Assembly: GCA_009885805.1 (NCBI GenBank)
Contig: VFJZ01000003.1
Coordinates: forward strand, 62,001-126,000
Length of the DNA stretch: 64,000 nucleotides
Origin: Actinomycetota bacterium
GTDB lineage: Bacteria > Actinomycetota > Thermoleophilia > Gaiellales > F1-60-MAGs149
Reading direction: 5' to 3'
How positions within the stretch are numbered: the stretch's first letter is position 1; each line of letters begins with the position of its first letter. This document shows, in pieces, positions 56,790-64,000 of the stretch. The notes beneath the pieces are model-generated. The model saw only the letters and a program-made list of their open reading frames with translations, ran no database searches and had not been told where the DNA came from. A program made the translations under genes and the position numbers.

Positions 56790-58127
56790 GTGCTGACCAC
56801 CGACGCCCTCCGCGCAGCCGTTGCCGACGGATCGATCGACACCGTTGCGATCGTCACCCCTGACCTGCAGGGCAAGCTGATGGGGAAGCGCGTGCCCGCG
56901 GCTGCATTCCTCGCCGGGCTGCCGGCCGGTATCGAGATCTCGTGTTCGATCTTCGTTTACGACGACGAGCAGAACGTCAACGAGGGCTTCCCCGAGATCG
57001 GCGTCCAGAACGGCTGGGCCGACACCGCCTGCATCCCCGACCTCGACTCCCTGCGCCAGGCGACCCATCTCGACCGGGTTGCGTTCGTGGTGGGCGATCT
57101 CTGGTGGTCGCCCGAGCGGCCAGTTGAGATCTCGCCGCGCACGATCCTCCGGACACAGTGCGACCGGGCGGCGGCGCGAGGTCTGATCCCCTGGGCCGCT
57201 GTCGAGTACGAGTTCTACCTCTACGCCGACTCGTTCGCCGAGGCGCGCGCGAAGGGGTACCGCGGCCTGCGGCCGCTCCACGATACGCACGCCGACTACA
57301 TCATCTACGGCGTCGATCGGGACGACGATCTGCTCGGGTCGATGTGGCGCTCGCTCGCCGCGAGCGGGATCCCGGTCGAGTCCGTCAAGTCGGAGATGGG
57401 CGAGGGCCAGTACGAGATCACGTTCGAGCCGTGCGACGCCCTCACCGCTGCCGACCGTGCATCGCTCGGGAAACTGTTCACCCGCGAGATCGCCGTGCAG
57501 CGCGGTCTGTCGGCGACCTTCATGTCGCGACTCGACCACACCCGCATGGGCTCGTCCGGTCACGTCCATATCTCGCTCGCCTCGCCGGAGGGAACGAATC
57601 TGTTCGACCCCGACGGGCACGCGCTGTCCGAGGCCGGCCGGCACTTCGCCGGCGGCGTCATGCGCCGGGCGCCGGAGATGATGCTGCTCGCCTGTCCGTA
57701 CGTGAACTCCTACAAGCGTCTCGACCCCGACAACTTCGTCACCGCCGCGCTCGACTTCGGCGCCGAGGGCCGCACCCTGCCGTTCCGCGTCTGCGGCCAC
57801 GGCCGCAGCCGCAACCTCGAGTACCGCATCCCCGGCGCCGACGGCAACCCGTACCTCGTGCTCGCGGCGATGGTCGCCGCTGGCCTCGAGGGGCTGGAGA
57901 ACCGATCGGAGCCGTTCGCCGCCGGCTCCGCGGACGCCGCAGCAGTCGGCGATCTCCCGGCCAATCTGCGGGATGCGGCGACGCGGTGGGAATCCTCCAC
58001 CTGGGCGCGGGAGACGTTCGGCGATCTGGTGGTCGACACCATCGCCGTCGCCGGCCGGCACGAGCTGGCCGTGTTCGACCGCGAGATCTCCGACATCGAG
58101 CTGCGGCGGGGGTTCGAATGGGCGTAG
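56790..58127 (+). CDS. Glutamine synthetase-like gamma-glutamyl ligase
   Basis: Glutamine-synthetase-superfamily protein of 445 residues, first gene of a five-gene operon. AVEYEFYLYAD (metal Glu), MGEGQYEITFEPCDA, RMGSSGHVHISLASPEGTNL, NSYKRLDPDNF and NLEYRIPGADGNPYL mark the catalytic core. It belongs to the amine-ligating branch, not the housekeeping enzyme. GTG at 56790 follows the -10 box by six bases. Its end overlaps an SDR gene by 10 bases. The acceptor amine or amino acid is unknown. Confidence 0.85.
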   Translation: MLTTDALRAAVADGSIDTVAIVTPDLQGKLMGKRVPAAAFLAGLPAGIEISCSIFVYDDEQNVNEGFPEIGVQNGWADTACIPDLDSLRQATHLDRVAFVVGDLWWSPERPVEISPRTILRTQCDRAAARGLIPWAAVEYEFYLYADSFAEARAKGYRGLRPLHDTHADYIIYGVDRDDDLLGSMWRSLAASGIPVESVKSEMGEGQYEITFEPCDALTAADRASLGKLFTREIAVQRGLSATFMSRLDHTRMGSSGHVHISLASPEGTNLFDPDGHALSEAGRHFAGGVMRRAPEMMLLACPYVNSYKRLDPDNFVTAALDFGAEGRTLPFRVCGHGRSRNLEYRIPGADGNPYLVLAAMVAAGLEGLENRSEPFAAGSADAAAVGDLPANLRDAATRWESSTWARETFGDLVVDTIAVAGRHELAVFDREISDIELRRGFEWA

Positions 58128-58840
58128 CGACGCTGATCACCGGTGGTGCCGGCGGCATCGGCCTGGCGACGGCGCGGCGCCTGCTCGCTGCCGGGCGCGA
58201 GGTCGTCGTCGCCGACGTCCTCGACCCGCCTGCCGACCTCGCCGCGCGGCATGTCCGCTGCGACCTGTCGGATCTCGATGCGTCGCTGCCGGCACTCCGC
58301 GATGCCCTCGCCGGTGGCGTCGGCGGCATCGTCAACGCCGCCGGTATCGTCGAGCGGACGCGCTTCGGCGACCATACCCCCGCCGAATGGGAGCGCATCT
58401 ACGCCGTCAACGCCCGTGCGCCGCTGTTTCTCATCCAGGGTCTCGCCGACCTGCTCTCACCCGGCGCGGCGATCGTCAACGTCGCCTCGATGGAGGCGAC
58501 CGACGTCGTCGCCTCCGACGGCCGGACGACAACGATCTACGCCTCGACGAAGGCGGCGCTGAAGAACATGACCGAGACCCTCGCGGCCGAGCTCGGGCCG
58601 CGCGGCGTCCGCGTGAACGGCGTCGCGCCTGGGCTCATCCTCACGCGCCTGATGGATCCGATTGCGCCGGAGACCCGCGAGTGGTTCCGGCTGCTGACGC
58701 CACTCGATCGCTTCGGCGAACCGGAGGACGTCGCCGACGTCATCTGCTTTCTCCTCTCCGATGCCGCGCGGTTCGTCACCGGCGTGACCGTCGCCGTGGA
58801 TGGTGGAATGAGCCTCGGGCTGGTGCGGCGGACGTCGTGA
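58118..58840 (+). CDS. SDR-family oxidoreductase
   Basis: Short-chain dehydrogenase of 240 residues. Motifs: ITGGAGGIGLAT, VNAAGIVER, VASMEATDV with the active Ser, YASTK and AVDGGMSLG. VADVLDPPAD suggests NAD. Placed between a glutamine-synthetase-like ligase and an unknown Cys-rich protein, with overlaps at both ends; a role in oxidising an alcohol group on a gamma-glutamyl conjugate is possible but unproven. Confidence 0.86.
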   Translation: MGVATLITGGAGGIGLATARRLLAAGREVVVADVLDPPADLAARHVRCDLSDLDASLPALRDALAGGVGGIVNAAGIVERTRFGDHTPAEWERIYAVNARAPLFLIQGLADLLSPGAAIVNVASMEATDVVASDGRTTTIYASTKAALKNMTETLAAELGPRGVRVNGVAPGLILTRLMDPIAPETREWFRLLTPLDRFGEPEDVADVICFLLSDAARFVTGVTVAVDGGMSLGLVRRTS

Positions 58841-59664
58841 GCTGGGCAGAGCTCGCGATCCCGACGACGAACCGGATCGAGCGCGCGCTCGAAGACGGCC
58901 GGATGGATGACGCACGCGCGTTTGCGCGGATCATGGTCACAGACGCGCAGGAGATCCACGATCTCTACACGGAGTGGAGCCTGCGGATCCCGGAACTGAT
59001 CGGCGAGGCGCCAGCAGCGGACGACTTCGGCGCCGAGTGGGACGCCTTCGTCGCGGCCGCGCACGACTTCTACGGCGACCTCGCTGCGCTGATCGACCGC
59101 TGGCGCCGCGCCCACGATCGGCACCTCGCGCACGTCGCCGCTCTCGTCGACCGCGCCGTCGAGGCCTGGGGCGAGGAGCGCCTCGGTGAGCTGTGGCAGG
59201 AGCTGCAGCGCGACGGTATCGAGTTCTACCGGGCGACGTACGGGCCGGACCAGCCCTGGGCGGCGTCCGCCGAACGGCTCCTGCGCGTCGCGATTGAGGG
59301 GATGCACGGCCATCTCGGCGGACCCGCCGGGCGCGGCGAGATCACCGTCGGCGAGCACGACGACCGCGTCTCGCTGAGCTTCCACCCGTGCGGCTCGGGC
59401 GGGCGCGTCCTCGAGGCCGGCAGGAACGGCGTCGTCGCGGGGCGCCACGACTTCGCGTGGAACGAGCCGGGCGTCTGCCGGTACTGCGTCCACTGCTGCG
59501 TGCTTCAGCAGCTCGGGCCGATCGACGACTTCGGGTATCCGGCGCGGGTCGTCGACCCGCCGCTCCGTCCCGGTGAAGACTGCACGTGGACCGTCTACCG
59601 CGATCCCTCCCTCGTGCCGTCTGCGGCGTACGAGCGGGTGGGCAGGAGGAAGCCCGATGCCTGA
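58837..59664 (+). CDS. Cys/His-rich protein of unknown function
   Basis: Protein of 275 residues. The first 150 are helical and acidic (NRIERALEDGRMDDARAFAR, HDFYGDLAALIDRWRRAHDR). The second part is compact and rich in possible metal ligands: Cys185 in SFHPCGSGGR, His in GRHDFAW, and CRYCVHCC (Cys214, Cys217, His219, Cys220, Cys221), ending with a Cys in GEDCTWTVYRD. The spacing suggests an Fe-S cluster or zinc site. The gene overlaps the SDR before it (GTGA) and the ligase after it (8 bases), so it belongs to the pathway. Family not recognised. Confidence 0.7.
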   Translation: MSWAELAIPTTNRIERALEDGRMDDARAFARIMVTDAQEIHDLYTEWSLRIPELIGEAPAADDFGAEWDAFVAAAHDFYGDLAALIDRWRRAHDRHLAHVAALVDRAVEAWGEERLGELWQELQRDGIEFYRATYGPDQPWAASAERLLRVAIEGMHGHLGGPAGRGEITVGEHDDRVSLSFHPCGSGGRVLEAGRNGVVAGRHDFAWNEPGVCRYCVHCCVLQQLGPIDDFGYPARVVDPPLRPGEDCTWTVYRDPSLVPSAAYERVGRRKPDA

Positions 59665-60997
59665 AACACCAGCGATCCCGACCGGCCGCGTGCGGGTCGA
59701 GATCCCCGACACCGACGGCAATCTGCGCGGCAAGTACGTCGCCGCGTCGAAGCTCGCGAAGGGCAAGGGCGCCACCGTCTCCGACGTGTTCTACGTGCTG
59801 ACGGTGCGCGACGACGTCTTCGAGGCTCCTCTCACGGGCGTCGCGACGGGCTTCCCCGACGTGATCGGGATGCCCGACTTCTCGACGCTTGTACCGGTGC
59901 CGTGGGAGCACGACCTGTCCGCGGTGATCGTCGACATGCAGACGAAGCAGCGGACGCCGCTCGAGGTCGACCCGCGCCTGCAGCTGCGGAAGGCCGAGGC
60001 CCGCTGCGCGGAGATGGGCTTCGAGGCGCGAGTGGGCGTCGAGTACGAGCTGTACCTGTTCCACGACGACGAGGCGGGCGACGCCTCGCTCCGTGCGAGC
60101 CGGCTTCGCGAGTTGCGCTCCGTCGGTCGCGAGTGGCAGGCCTACTCCCTCGTCCGCTTCGCGGACATGCACGACTTCATCGCGGACTGTGACGAGAAGC
60201 TCCGCGGCTACGGTGTCGATCTCGAAGTGTGGTCGACGGAGCTCGGCTTCGGGATGATCGAGACGGCCACCACGCCGCTGCCGCCGTTGCAGGCGGCTGA
60301 CGCCGCGGCCCGGCTGAAGCTCGGGCTCAAGGAGATCGCAAGGCGGCACGGTCTCGTCGCGACGTTCATGGCGAAGTGGGATATGACGTCGTCGGGCTCC
60401 TCCGGGCACGTGCACCAGTCGCTGCTGCGGGACGGTAGGAACGCGTTCTGGGGCGGCGAGATGGACACGCTGTCGGAGACCGGCCGGCACTACCTCGGCG
60501 GCCTGATCGCCGGTGCGCGGGAGCTGTCGGCGTTCGCCTCGCCGAACGTCAACTCGTACCGTCGGCCGTCACCGGAGCTGTGGGCGCCGACGAACGCCTC
60601 CTGGGGGTGGGACAACCGGCAGGCGTCGATCCGCGCGATCACACTCGACGAGGGCTCGGCGCGCCTCGAGTACCGCCGCCCCGGCGCCGACCTCAATCCC
60701 TACCTCGCCATCGGCGCCTGTCTCGACTCCGGGCTGCACGGCATCCGCAACCGCATCGAGCCGCCGGCCGCCTCGGTCGGGCCGGCGTTCGACGACACCT
60801 CGCTGCCCGACTTCCCGAAGACGCTGCACGAGGCCGCGGACGCCCTCGACGGCTCCGTGCTCGCGCGCGAATGGTATGGCGACGCGTACGTCGACCACTA
60901 CGTCATCTCGCGCCGGGCCGAGGCGGACGTCGTCCACAAGATCGCGAACGCGCAGGTGCCGGACTACGAGATCGCGCGTTACTTCGAGATGTCGTGA
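59657..60997 (+). CDS. Glutamine synthetase-like gamma-glutamyl ligase
   Basis: Fourth glutamine-synthetase-like protein of the window, 446 residues. [13 protein letters not shown] (metal Glu), [54 protein letters not shown] and [17 protein letters not shown] mark the core. It differs clearly from the copy three genes upstream (for example TELGFGM for EMGEGQY), so the two probably act on different amines or on two stages. ATG at 59657 has an AGGAGGAAG ribosome binding site inside the previous gene. Confidence 0.86.
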   Translation: MPETPAIPTGRVRVEIPDTDGNLRGKYVAASKLAKGKGATVSDVFYVLTVRDDVFEAPLTGVATGFPDVIGMPDFSTLVPVPWEHDLSAVIVDMQTKQRTPLEVDPRLQLRKAEARCAEMGFEARVGVEYELYLFHDDEAGDASLRASRLRELRSVGREWQAYSLVRFADMHDFIADCDEKLRGYGVDLEVWSTELGFGMIETATTPLPPLQAADAAARLKLGLKEIARRHGLVATFMAKWDMTSSGSSGHVHQSLLRDGRNAFWGGEMDTLSETGRHYLGGLIAGARELSAFASPNVNSYRRPSPELWAPTNASWGWDNRQASIRAITLDEGSARLEYRRPGADLNPYLAIGACLDSGLHGIRNRIEPPAASVGPAFDDTSLPDFPKTLHEAADALDGSVLAREWYGDAYVDHYVISRRAEADVVHKIANAQVPDYEIARYFEMS

Positions 60998-61713
60998 TCG
61001 ATCTGACGGGCAAGGCGGTGCTGATCACCGGCGCCGCGAGCGGCATCGGCGCCGAGGCGGTGCGGCTGATGCACGGCGCCGGCGCCCGGGTCGCCGGCTT
61101 CGACCTCGCGCGGTCCGCGGCGGAGCTGTCGCTGACCGGTGACGTCACGGTTTCGGACGATCTCGCGGCGGCGGTCGCCGCAACCGAGGAGGCGTTCGGT
61201 GGCCTCGACGCGCTCGTCTCGAACGCCGGGCTGTTCCTGGCCGGGAAGGGCGACGGCCCGTCGCCGCTGCTCACCGAGGACGCCTGGCAGCGGACGATCG
61301 ACGTCAACCTGAAGTCGGTCTACCTCGGCGCGAAGCACGCGATCCCGGCGCTGCGGCGGCGCGGCGGCGGCGTGATCGTCAACGTCGCCTCGGTCGCGGC
61401 GCTGCGCGTCGGCTCCGGAGCCTCCGACGCGTACACGGCGGCGAAGGGTGGCGTCCTCGCGATCACGAAGACGCTCGCCGTGGAGCATGCGCCGCAGATC
61501 CGCGTCAACTGCGTCGTGCCGGGCCCGATCGCAACGCCGATGACGGCCGCGTCGCCACACGAGAACGTCGGTGCGCTGATCGACCTCGTCCCGATGGGGC
61601 GTTGGGGCCGTCCGGAGGAGGTCGCCGCGATGATGTGCTTCCTCGTCTCGGACCTGGCGTCGTTCTGCACGGGCCAGGCGTACGTGGTGGACGGGGGCTA
61701 TACGGCGCGATGA
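60994..61713 (+). CDS. SDR-family oxidoreductase
   Basis: Short-chain dehydrogenase of 239 residues, last gene of the ligase operon. Motifs: [32 protein letters not shown] with the active Ser, YTAAK and [18 protein letters not shown] suggests NAD. GTG overlaps the stop of the ligase (GTGA). The stop codon is part of a long hairpin shared with the convergent gene. Confidence 0.87.
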   Translation: MIDLTGKAVLITGAASGIGAEAVRLMHGAGARVAGFDLARSAAELSLTGDVTVSDDLAAAVAATEEAFGGLDALVSNAGLFLAGKGDGPSPLLTEDAWQRTIDVNLKSVYLGAKHAIPALRRRGGGVIVNVASVAALRVGSGASDAYTAAKGGVLAITKTLAVEHAPQIRVNCVVPGPIATPMTAASPHENVGALIDLVPMGRWGRPEEVAAMMCFLVSDLASFCTGQAYVVDGGYTAR

Positions 61714-61746
61714 AAGAACGGGATCTGATCCCTTTCTTTCATCGCG
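61706..61746. terminator. Bidirectional hairpin spanning both stop codons
   Basis: CGCGATGAAAGAA pairs with TTCTTTCATCGCG; after one mismatch GGGAT pairs with ATCCC around CTG. The 41-base hairpin contains the end of the SDR gene on one strand and the end of the ThDP enzyme gene on the other, so the last codons of both are fixed by the stem. Confidence 0.75.
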
Positions 61747-63352
61747 GGTCGGTGGCCGCGGGGTCGGTCACCACCTCGATCAGCGAGGGGCCGTCGGCCG
61801 CGAGCGCGCGCTCGAACGCGGCCGCGAAATCGGCCGTCCGCTCCACCTGCTCGCCGTACGCGCCGTGGGCACGGGCGAGCGCCGCGAAGTCGGGCGCGCC
61901 GAGTGTCGTACCAGCGACGCGCCCCGGGAAGCGTCGCTCCTGGTGGACGCGGATCGTGCCGAGCATCCCGTTCGTGACGACGATGATCCGCACCGGCAGA
62001 CCCTCCTGCACGCAGGTCGCCAACTCGTGGGCCTGCATCTGGAAGCAGCCGTCGCCGGCGTAACAGACGACCGGGCGCGACGGATCGACGAGCGCTGCCG
62101 CCATCGCCGCCGGGAGGCCGTAGCCCATCGCGCCCGAGGTCGGCCCGAGCAGCGTGCCGCGCTGGCGCCAGCGGTGGTAGCGGTGGACGTGGAACGTGTA
62201 GTTGCCGGCGCCGACCGTGACGACGGCCTCGTCGCCGAGGCGCTCGTTGACGTGGCGCACGACCGCGCCGAGGTCGACTCCATCACCCGACGGAGCGGGC
62301 GGCTCCCGGTCGGCGACGTAGTCGGCGCGCGCCGATACGAGCCAGTCCGCCCACTCGGCGCCGTCGACCGGGACGAGGCCGGCGGCGAGCTCGGGCATCC
62401 CGGTCGTGATCGCGAGCGCCGACCGGTAGACCCGCCCGAGCTCGGTCGCGTCGGGATGGGCGTGGATCAGCGCCTGCCTCGGGTCGGGCGGCTCGAGCAG
62501 GGTGTAGCCACGCGTCGTCGCGGCACCGAGCCGCGGTCCGAGGGCGAGGATCAGGTCGGCGTCGCGCACCCGCTCGGCGAGGCGCGGGTCGATGTTGACC
62601 CCCACGTGGCCGCAGTAGACCGGGCTGTCGTTGTCGATCAGATCCATCGCGCGGAACGAGACGGCGGTCGGCAGCCCGCTCGCCTCGGCGAAGGACTGCA
62701 GCGCCCGCGCGCCCTCGGCCGTCCAGTCGCCGCCACCCGCGATGAGGAGAGGACGTCGGGCATCCGTCAGGCGCGCGCGGAGCGCGTCGATCTGTGCGGA
62801 GGAGGGGGACGCCTGCACGCGGCGGGCCGGGGCGGCGTCGGTCGCGTCCGTCTGCTCGGCGAGGACGTCCTCGGGCAGCGAGAGGACGACCGGCCCGGGT
62901 CGCCCCGACACGGCGAGGTGGTACGCGCGTTGCACGAGCTCCGGGATGCGCGCGGCATCCGGAACCTCCGCGGCCCACTTGGCGATCGGGCCGAAGAACG
63001 AGGGGTAGTCGATCTCCTGGAACCCCTCTCGCCCGCGGTGCGACCGCGGGACCTGGCCGATCAGCAGGAGCATCGGCGTCGAGTCCTGAAAGGCGGTGTG
63101 CACGCCGGTGGCGGCGTGCGTGGCGCCCGGACCGCGCGTGACCATGCAGACCCCCGGCCGGCCGGTCAGCTTGCCGTACGCCTCCGCCGCGTTCGCCGCC
63201 GCCGCCTCGTGGCGGCAGGTGACGACACGGACCGGCAGGTCGAGGAGGGCGTCGAGCAGGTCGAGGTAGCTCTCGCCCGGCACGCAGAAGGCGAGGTCGG
63301 CCCCGTTCAGGACGAGCTGGTCGGCGAGGATCTGTCCGCCCGAGCGGGTCAC
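61739..63352 (-). CDS. Thiamine diphosphate-dependent enzyme (acetolactate synthase-like)
   Basis: ThDP enzyme of 537 residues with the three-domain plan of acetolactate synthase, glyoxylate carboligase and benzoylformate decarboxylase. The catalytic Glu is in TCRHEAAAANAAEAYGKLTG; GPGATHAATGVHTAFQDSTP, SGRPGPVVLSLPEDVLAE and the ThDP/metal motif GDGCFQMQAHELATCVQEG, followed by VVTNG, are intact. No regulatory small subunit (IlvH) is adjacent, so it is probably catabolic. GTG at 63352 overlaps the DUF4143 gene stop by four bases. Confidence 0.87.
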   Translation of the reverse strand: MTRSGGQILADQLVLNGADLAFCVPGESYLDLLDALLDLPVRVVTCRHEAAAANAAEAYGKLTGRPGVCMVTRGPGATHAATGVHTAFQDSTPMLLLIGQVPRSHRGREGFQEIDYPSFFGPIAKWAAEVPDAARIPELVQRAYHLAVSGRPGPVVLSLPEDVLAEQTDATDAAPARRVQASPSSAQIDALRARLTDARRPLLIAGGGDWTAEGARALQSFAEASGLPTAVSFRAMDLIDNDSPVYCGHVGVNIDPRLAERVRDADLILALGPRLGAATTRGYTLLEPPDPRQALIHAHPDATELGRVYRSALAITTGMPELAAGLVPVDGAEWADWLVSARADYVADREPPAPSGDGVDLGAVVRHVNERLGDEAVVTVGAGNYTFHVHRYHRWRQRGTLLGPTSGAMGYGLPAAMAAALVDPSRPVVCYAGDGCFQMQAHELATCVQEGLPVRIIVVTNGMLGTIRVHQERRFPGRVAGTTLGAPDFAALARAHGAYGEQVERTADFAAAFERALAADGPSLIEVVTDPAATDPR

Positions 63353-64000
63353 CTGCCGCCGCTCCACAGCATCGACACGGGGCAGGCGACGAGCGACGGT
63401 CCGAAGCTGCGTGGGCGTGTTCCGCAGTGGAGCAGGACGCCGGCGGAGAATTGCGGGCCGAGCCGGTCGCGGAGCCGTCGGAGTCCCGCGAAGTCCCGCT
63501 CGTGGACGTCCACCGCCGCCTTCACCTCGATGCCGACGACGCGGCCGTCGGCCGACTCCAACACCAGGTCGACCTCCGCGCCGTCGCGATCGCGCCAATG
63601 GTGGAGGGCCGCGGCGGTGTTCGACCACGTCAGCTGCCTCGAGATCTCGCCGGCTACGAAGGTCTCGAGCAGTTGTCCGGCGACCGTTGCGGTTGGCCTG
63701 GCGAGTGCCGCGGCATCGACACCGAGCAGCGCCGCGGCGAGCCCGCTGTCGATCAGGTGGAGTTTCGGCCGGCGGACCGCCTTGGCCGTCAGGTTCCGCG
63801 ACCAGGCGGGTACGAGGTGGTGCGCGTAGATCGTCTCGAACAGCGGGAGGTACCGTCGGAGGGTCGGTGCCGGGATTGCGACGTCTCGCGCGAGATCGGC
63901 CAGATTCAGTTCGGTGGCAGTTCGCGCTGCGAGCAGCCTGAGCATGTCGCGCAGGCGGGCTGCATGTTCGAGATCGGCGAGTTCGGTGACGTCGCGTTGG
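63349..64000 (-). CDS. DUF4143-domain ATPase (5'-partial)
   Basis: C-terminal 216 residues of a second DUF4143 ATPase; the frame is open to the window edge, so the Walker motifs lie outside. Landmarks shared with the copy at 19-20 kb: HHLVPAWSRNLTAKAVRRPK, LHLIDSGLAAALLGVDAAAL, FVAGEISRQLTWSNTAAALH and HWRDRDGAEVDLVLESADGR, then VVGIEVKAAV. The nuclease-like E-x-K is kept. Its last bases overlap the start of the ThDP enzyme gene, an uncommon coupling for this family. Confidence 0.83.
   Translation of the reverse strand, partial: QRDVTELADLEHAARLRDMLRLLAARTATELNLADLARDVAIPAPTLRRYLPLFETIYAHHLVPAWSRNLTAKAVRRPKLHLIDSGLAAALLGVDAAALARPTATVAGQLLETFVAGEISRQLTWSNTAAALHHWRDRDGAEVDLVLESADGRVVGIEVKAAVDVHERDFAGLRRLRDRLGPQFSAGVLLHCGTRPRSFGPSLVACPVSMLWSGGR

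Noticed and set aside
61593-61612. A second copy of the 33-bp palindrome (GGCGTTGGGGCCG)
   Set aside because: Only one arm matches and it encodes the conserved end of an SDR (GRWGRPEEV), so this is chance similarity.
1-64000. Mobile element, prophage or genomic island borders
   Set aside because: No integrase, transposase, phage gene, tRNA or flanking direct repeat was found.

Overview
The window is GC-rich bacterial DNA, densely packed with genes that often overlap by 1-4 bases (ATGA or GTGA junctions). It looks like a chromosomal segment of an actinobacterium. Two paralogous exported proteins (32.4-33.9 kb) start with an RLSYAN...ALGG...YAA leader followed by 'KNG.V...AKI' repeats, a pattern I associate with Thermoleophilia (Solirubrobacterales/Gaiellales). 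Many genes have a TANNNT -10 box only 6-7 bases before the start codon, which points to widespread leaderless transcription. No rRNA, tRNA, CRISPR array, insertion sequence or phage gene was seen.

Layout. 0-5.4 kb: hydantoinase/oxoprolinase pair (first gene cut by the window edge), a frameshifted secreted-protein gene and an HD-domain protein. 5.4-10.9 kb: acyl-CoA ligase, ketoacyl synthase, SnoaL-like protein, amidase, alpha/beta hydrolase. 10.98-13.1 kb: gamma-glutamyl hydrolase (PuuD-like) plus a glutamine-synthetase-like ligase. 13.1-19.1 kb: sugar-acid dehydratase, M24-like protein, metallo-beta-lactamase-fold hydrolase, Zn alcohol dehydrogenase, glutaredoxin-like protein, glutathione transferase, nitroreductase. 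19.1-20.5 kb: a DUF4143 ATPase preceded by four 23-bp repeats.

20.5-32.1 kb is the highlight: a bacterial microcompartment (BMC) operon. A GntR regulator and a divergent sarcosine-oxidase-like flavoprotein flank a GlxB-GlxC-GlxD plus glutamine-synthetase-like set. The same combination makes N-methylglutamate in methylamine users. Translationally coupled to it are three shell genes (BMC-P, BMC-H, BMC-T) and three dehydrogenases: an opine-dehydrogenase-like enzyme with two N-terminal encapsulation-peptide-like helices, a CoA-acylating aldehyde dehydrogenase with a C-terminal one, and a malate-dehydrogenase-like enzyme with a C-terminal one. The inferred logic is: amine to gamma-glutamylamide, to N-substituted glutamate, to a confined aldehyde, to acyl-CoA, with NADH recycled inside the shell. 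I do not recognise this combination as a described BMC type.

32.4-41.6 kb: the two exported paralogs, an EamA transporter, a class A beta-lactamase-fold protein, a two-subunit aconitase X, four SDR dehydrogenases, a membrane protein and an arrestin-like protein. 41.6-46.4 kb: a B12-dependent diol dehydratase operon (fused large/medium subunit, small subunit, reactivase large subunit, class I amidotransferase) that lacks the encapsulation peptides of the Pdu enzyme. 46.4-53.1 kb: acyl-CoA dehydrogenase, membrane protein, phosphoesterase, MarR/YceI/FMN-reductase set, GntR regulator, luciferase-like oxidoreductase and FadR-type regulator. 53.1-53.8 kb: a VapBC toxin-antitoxin pair. 53.8-61.7 kb: DUF1116 protein, SDR, esterase, then a five-gene operon glutamine-synthetase-like/SDR/unknown Cys-rich protein/glutamine-synthetase-like/SDR. 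61.7-64 kb: a ThDP-dependent enzyme and a second, truncated DUF4143 ATPase.

Taken together the window is rich in catabolic genes, with four glutamine-synthetase-like ligases that suggest degradation of amines through gamma-glutamyl or N-glutamyl intermediates. Functions are read from sequence motifs only; no database search or structure prediction was run.
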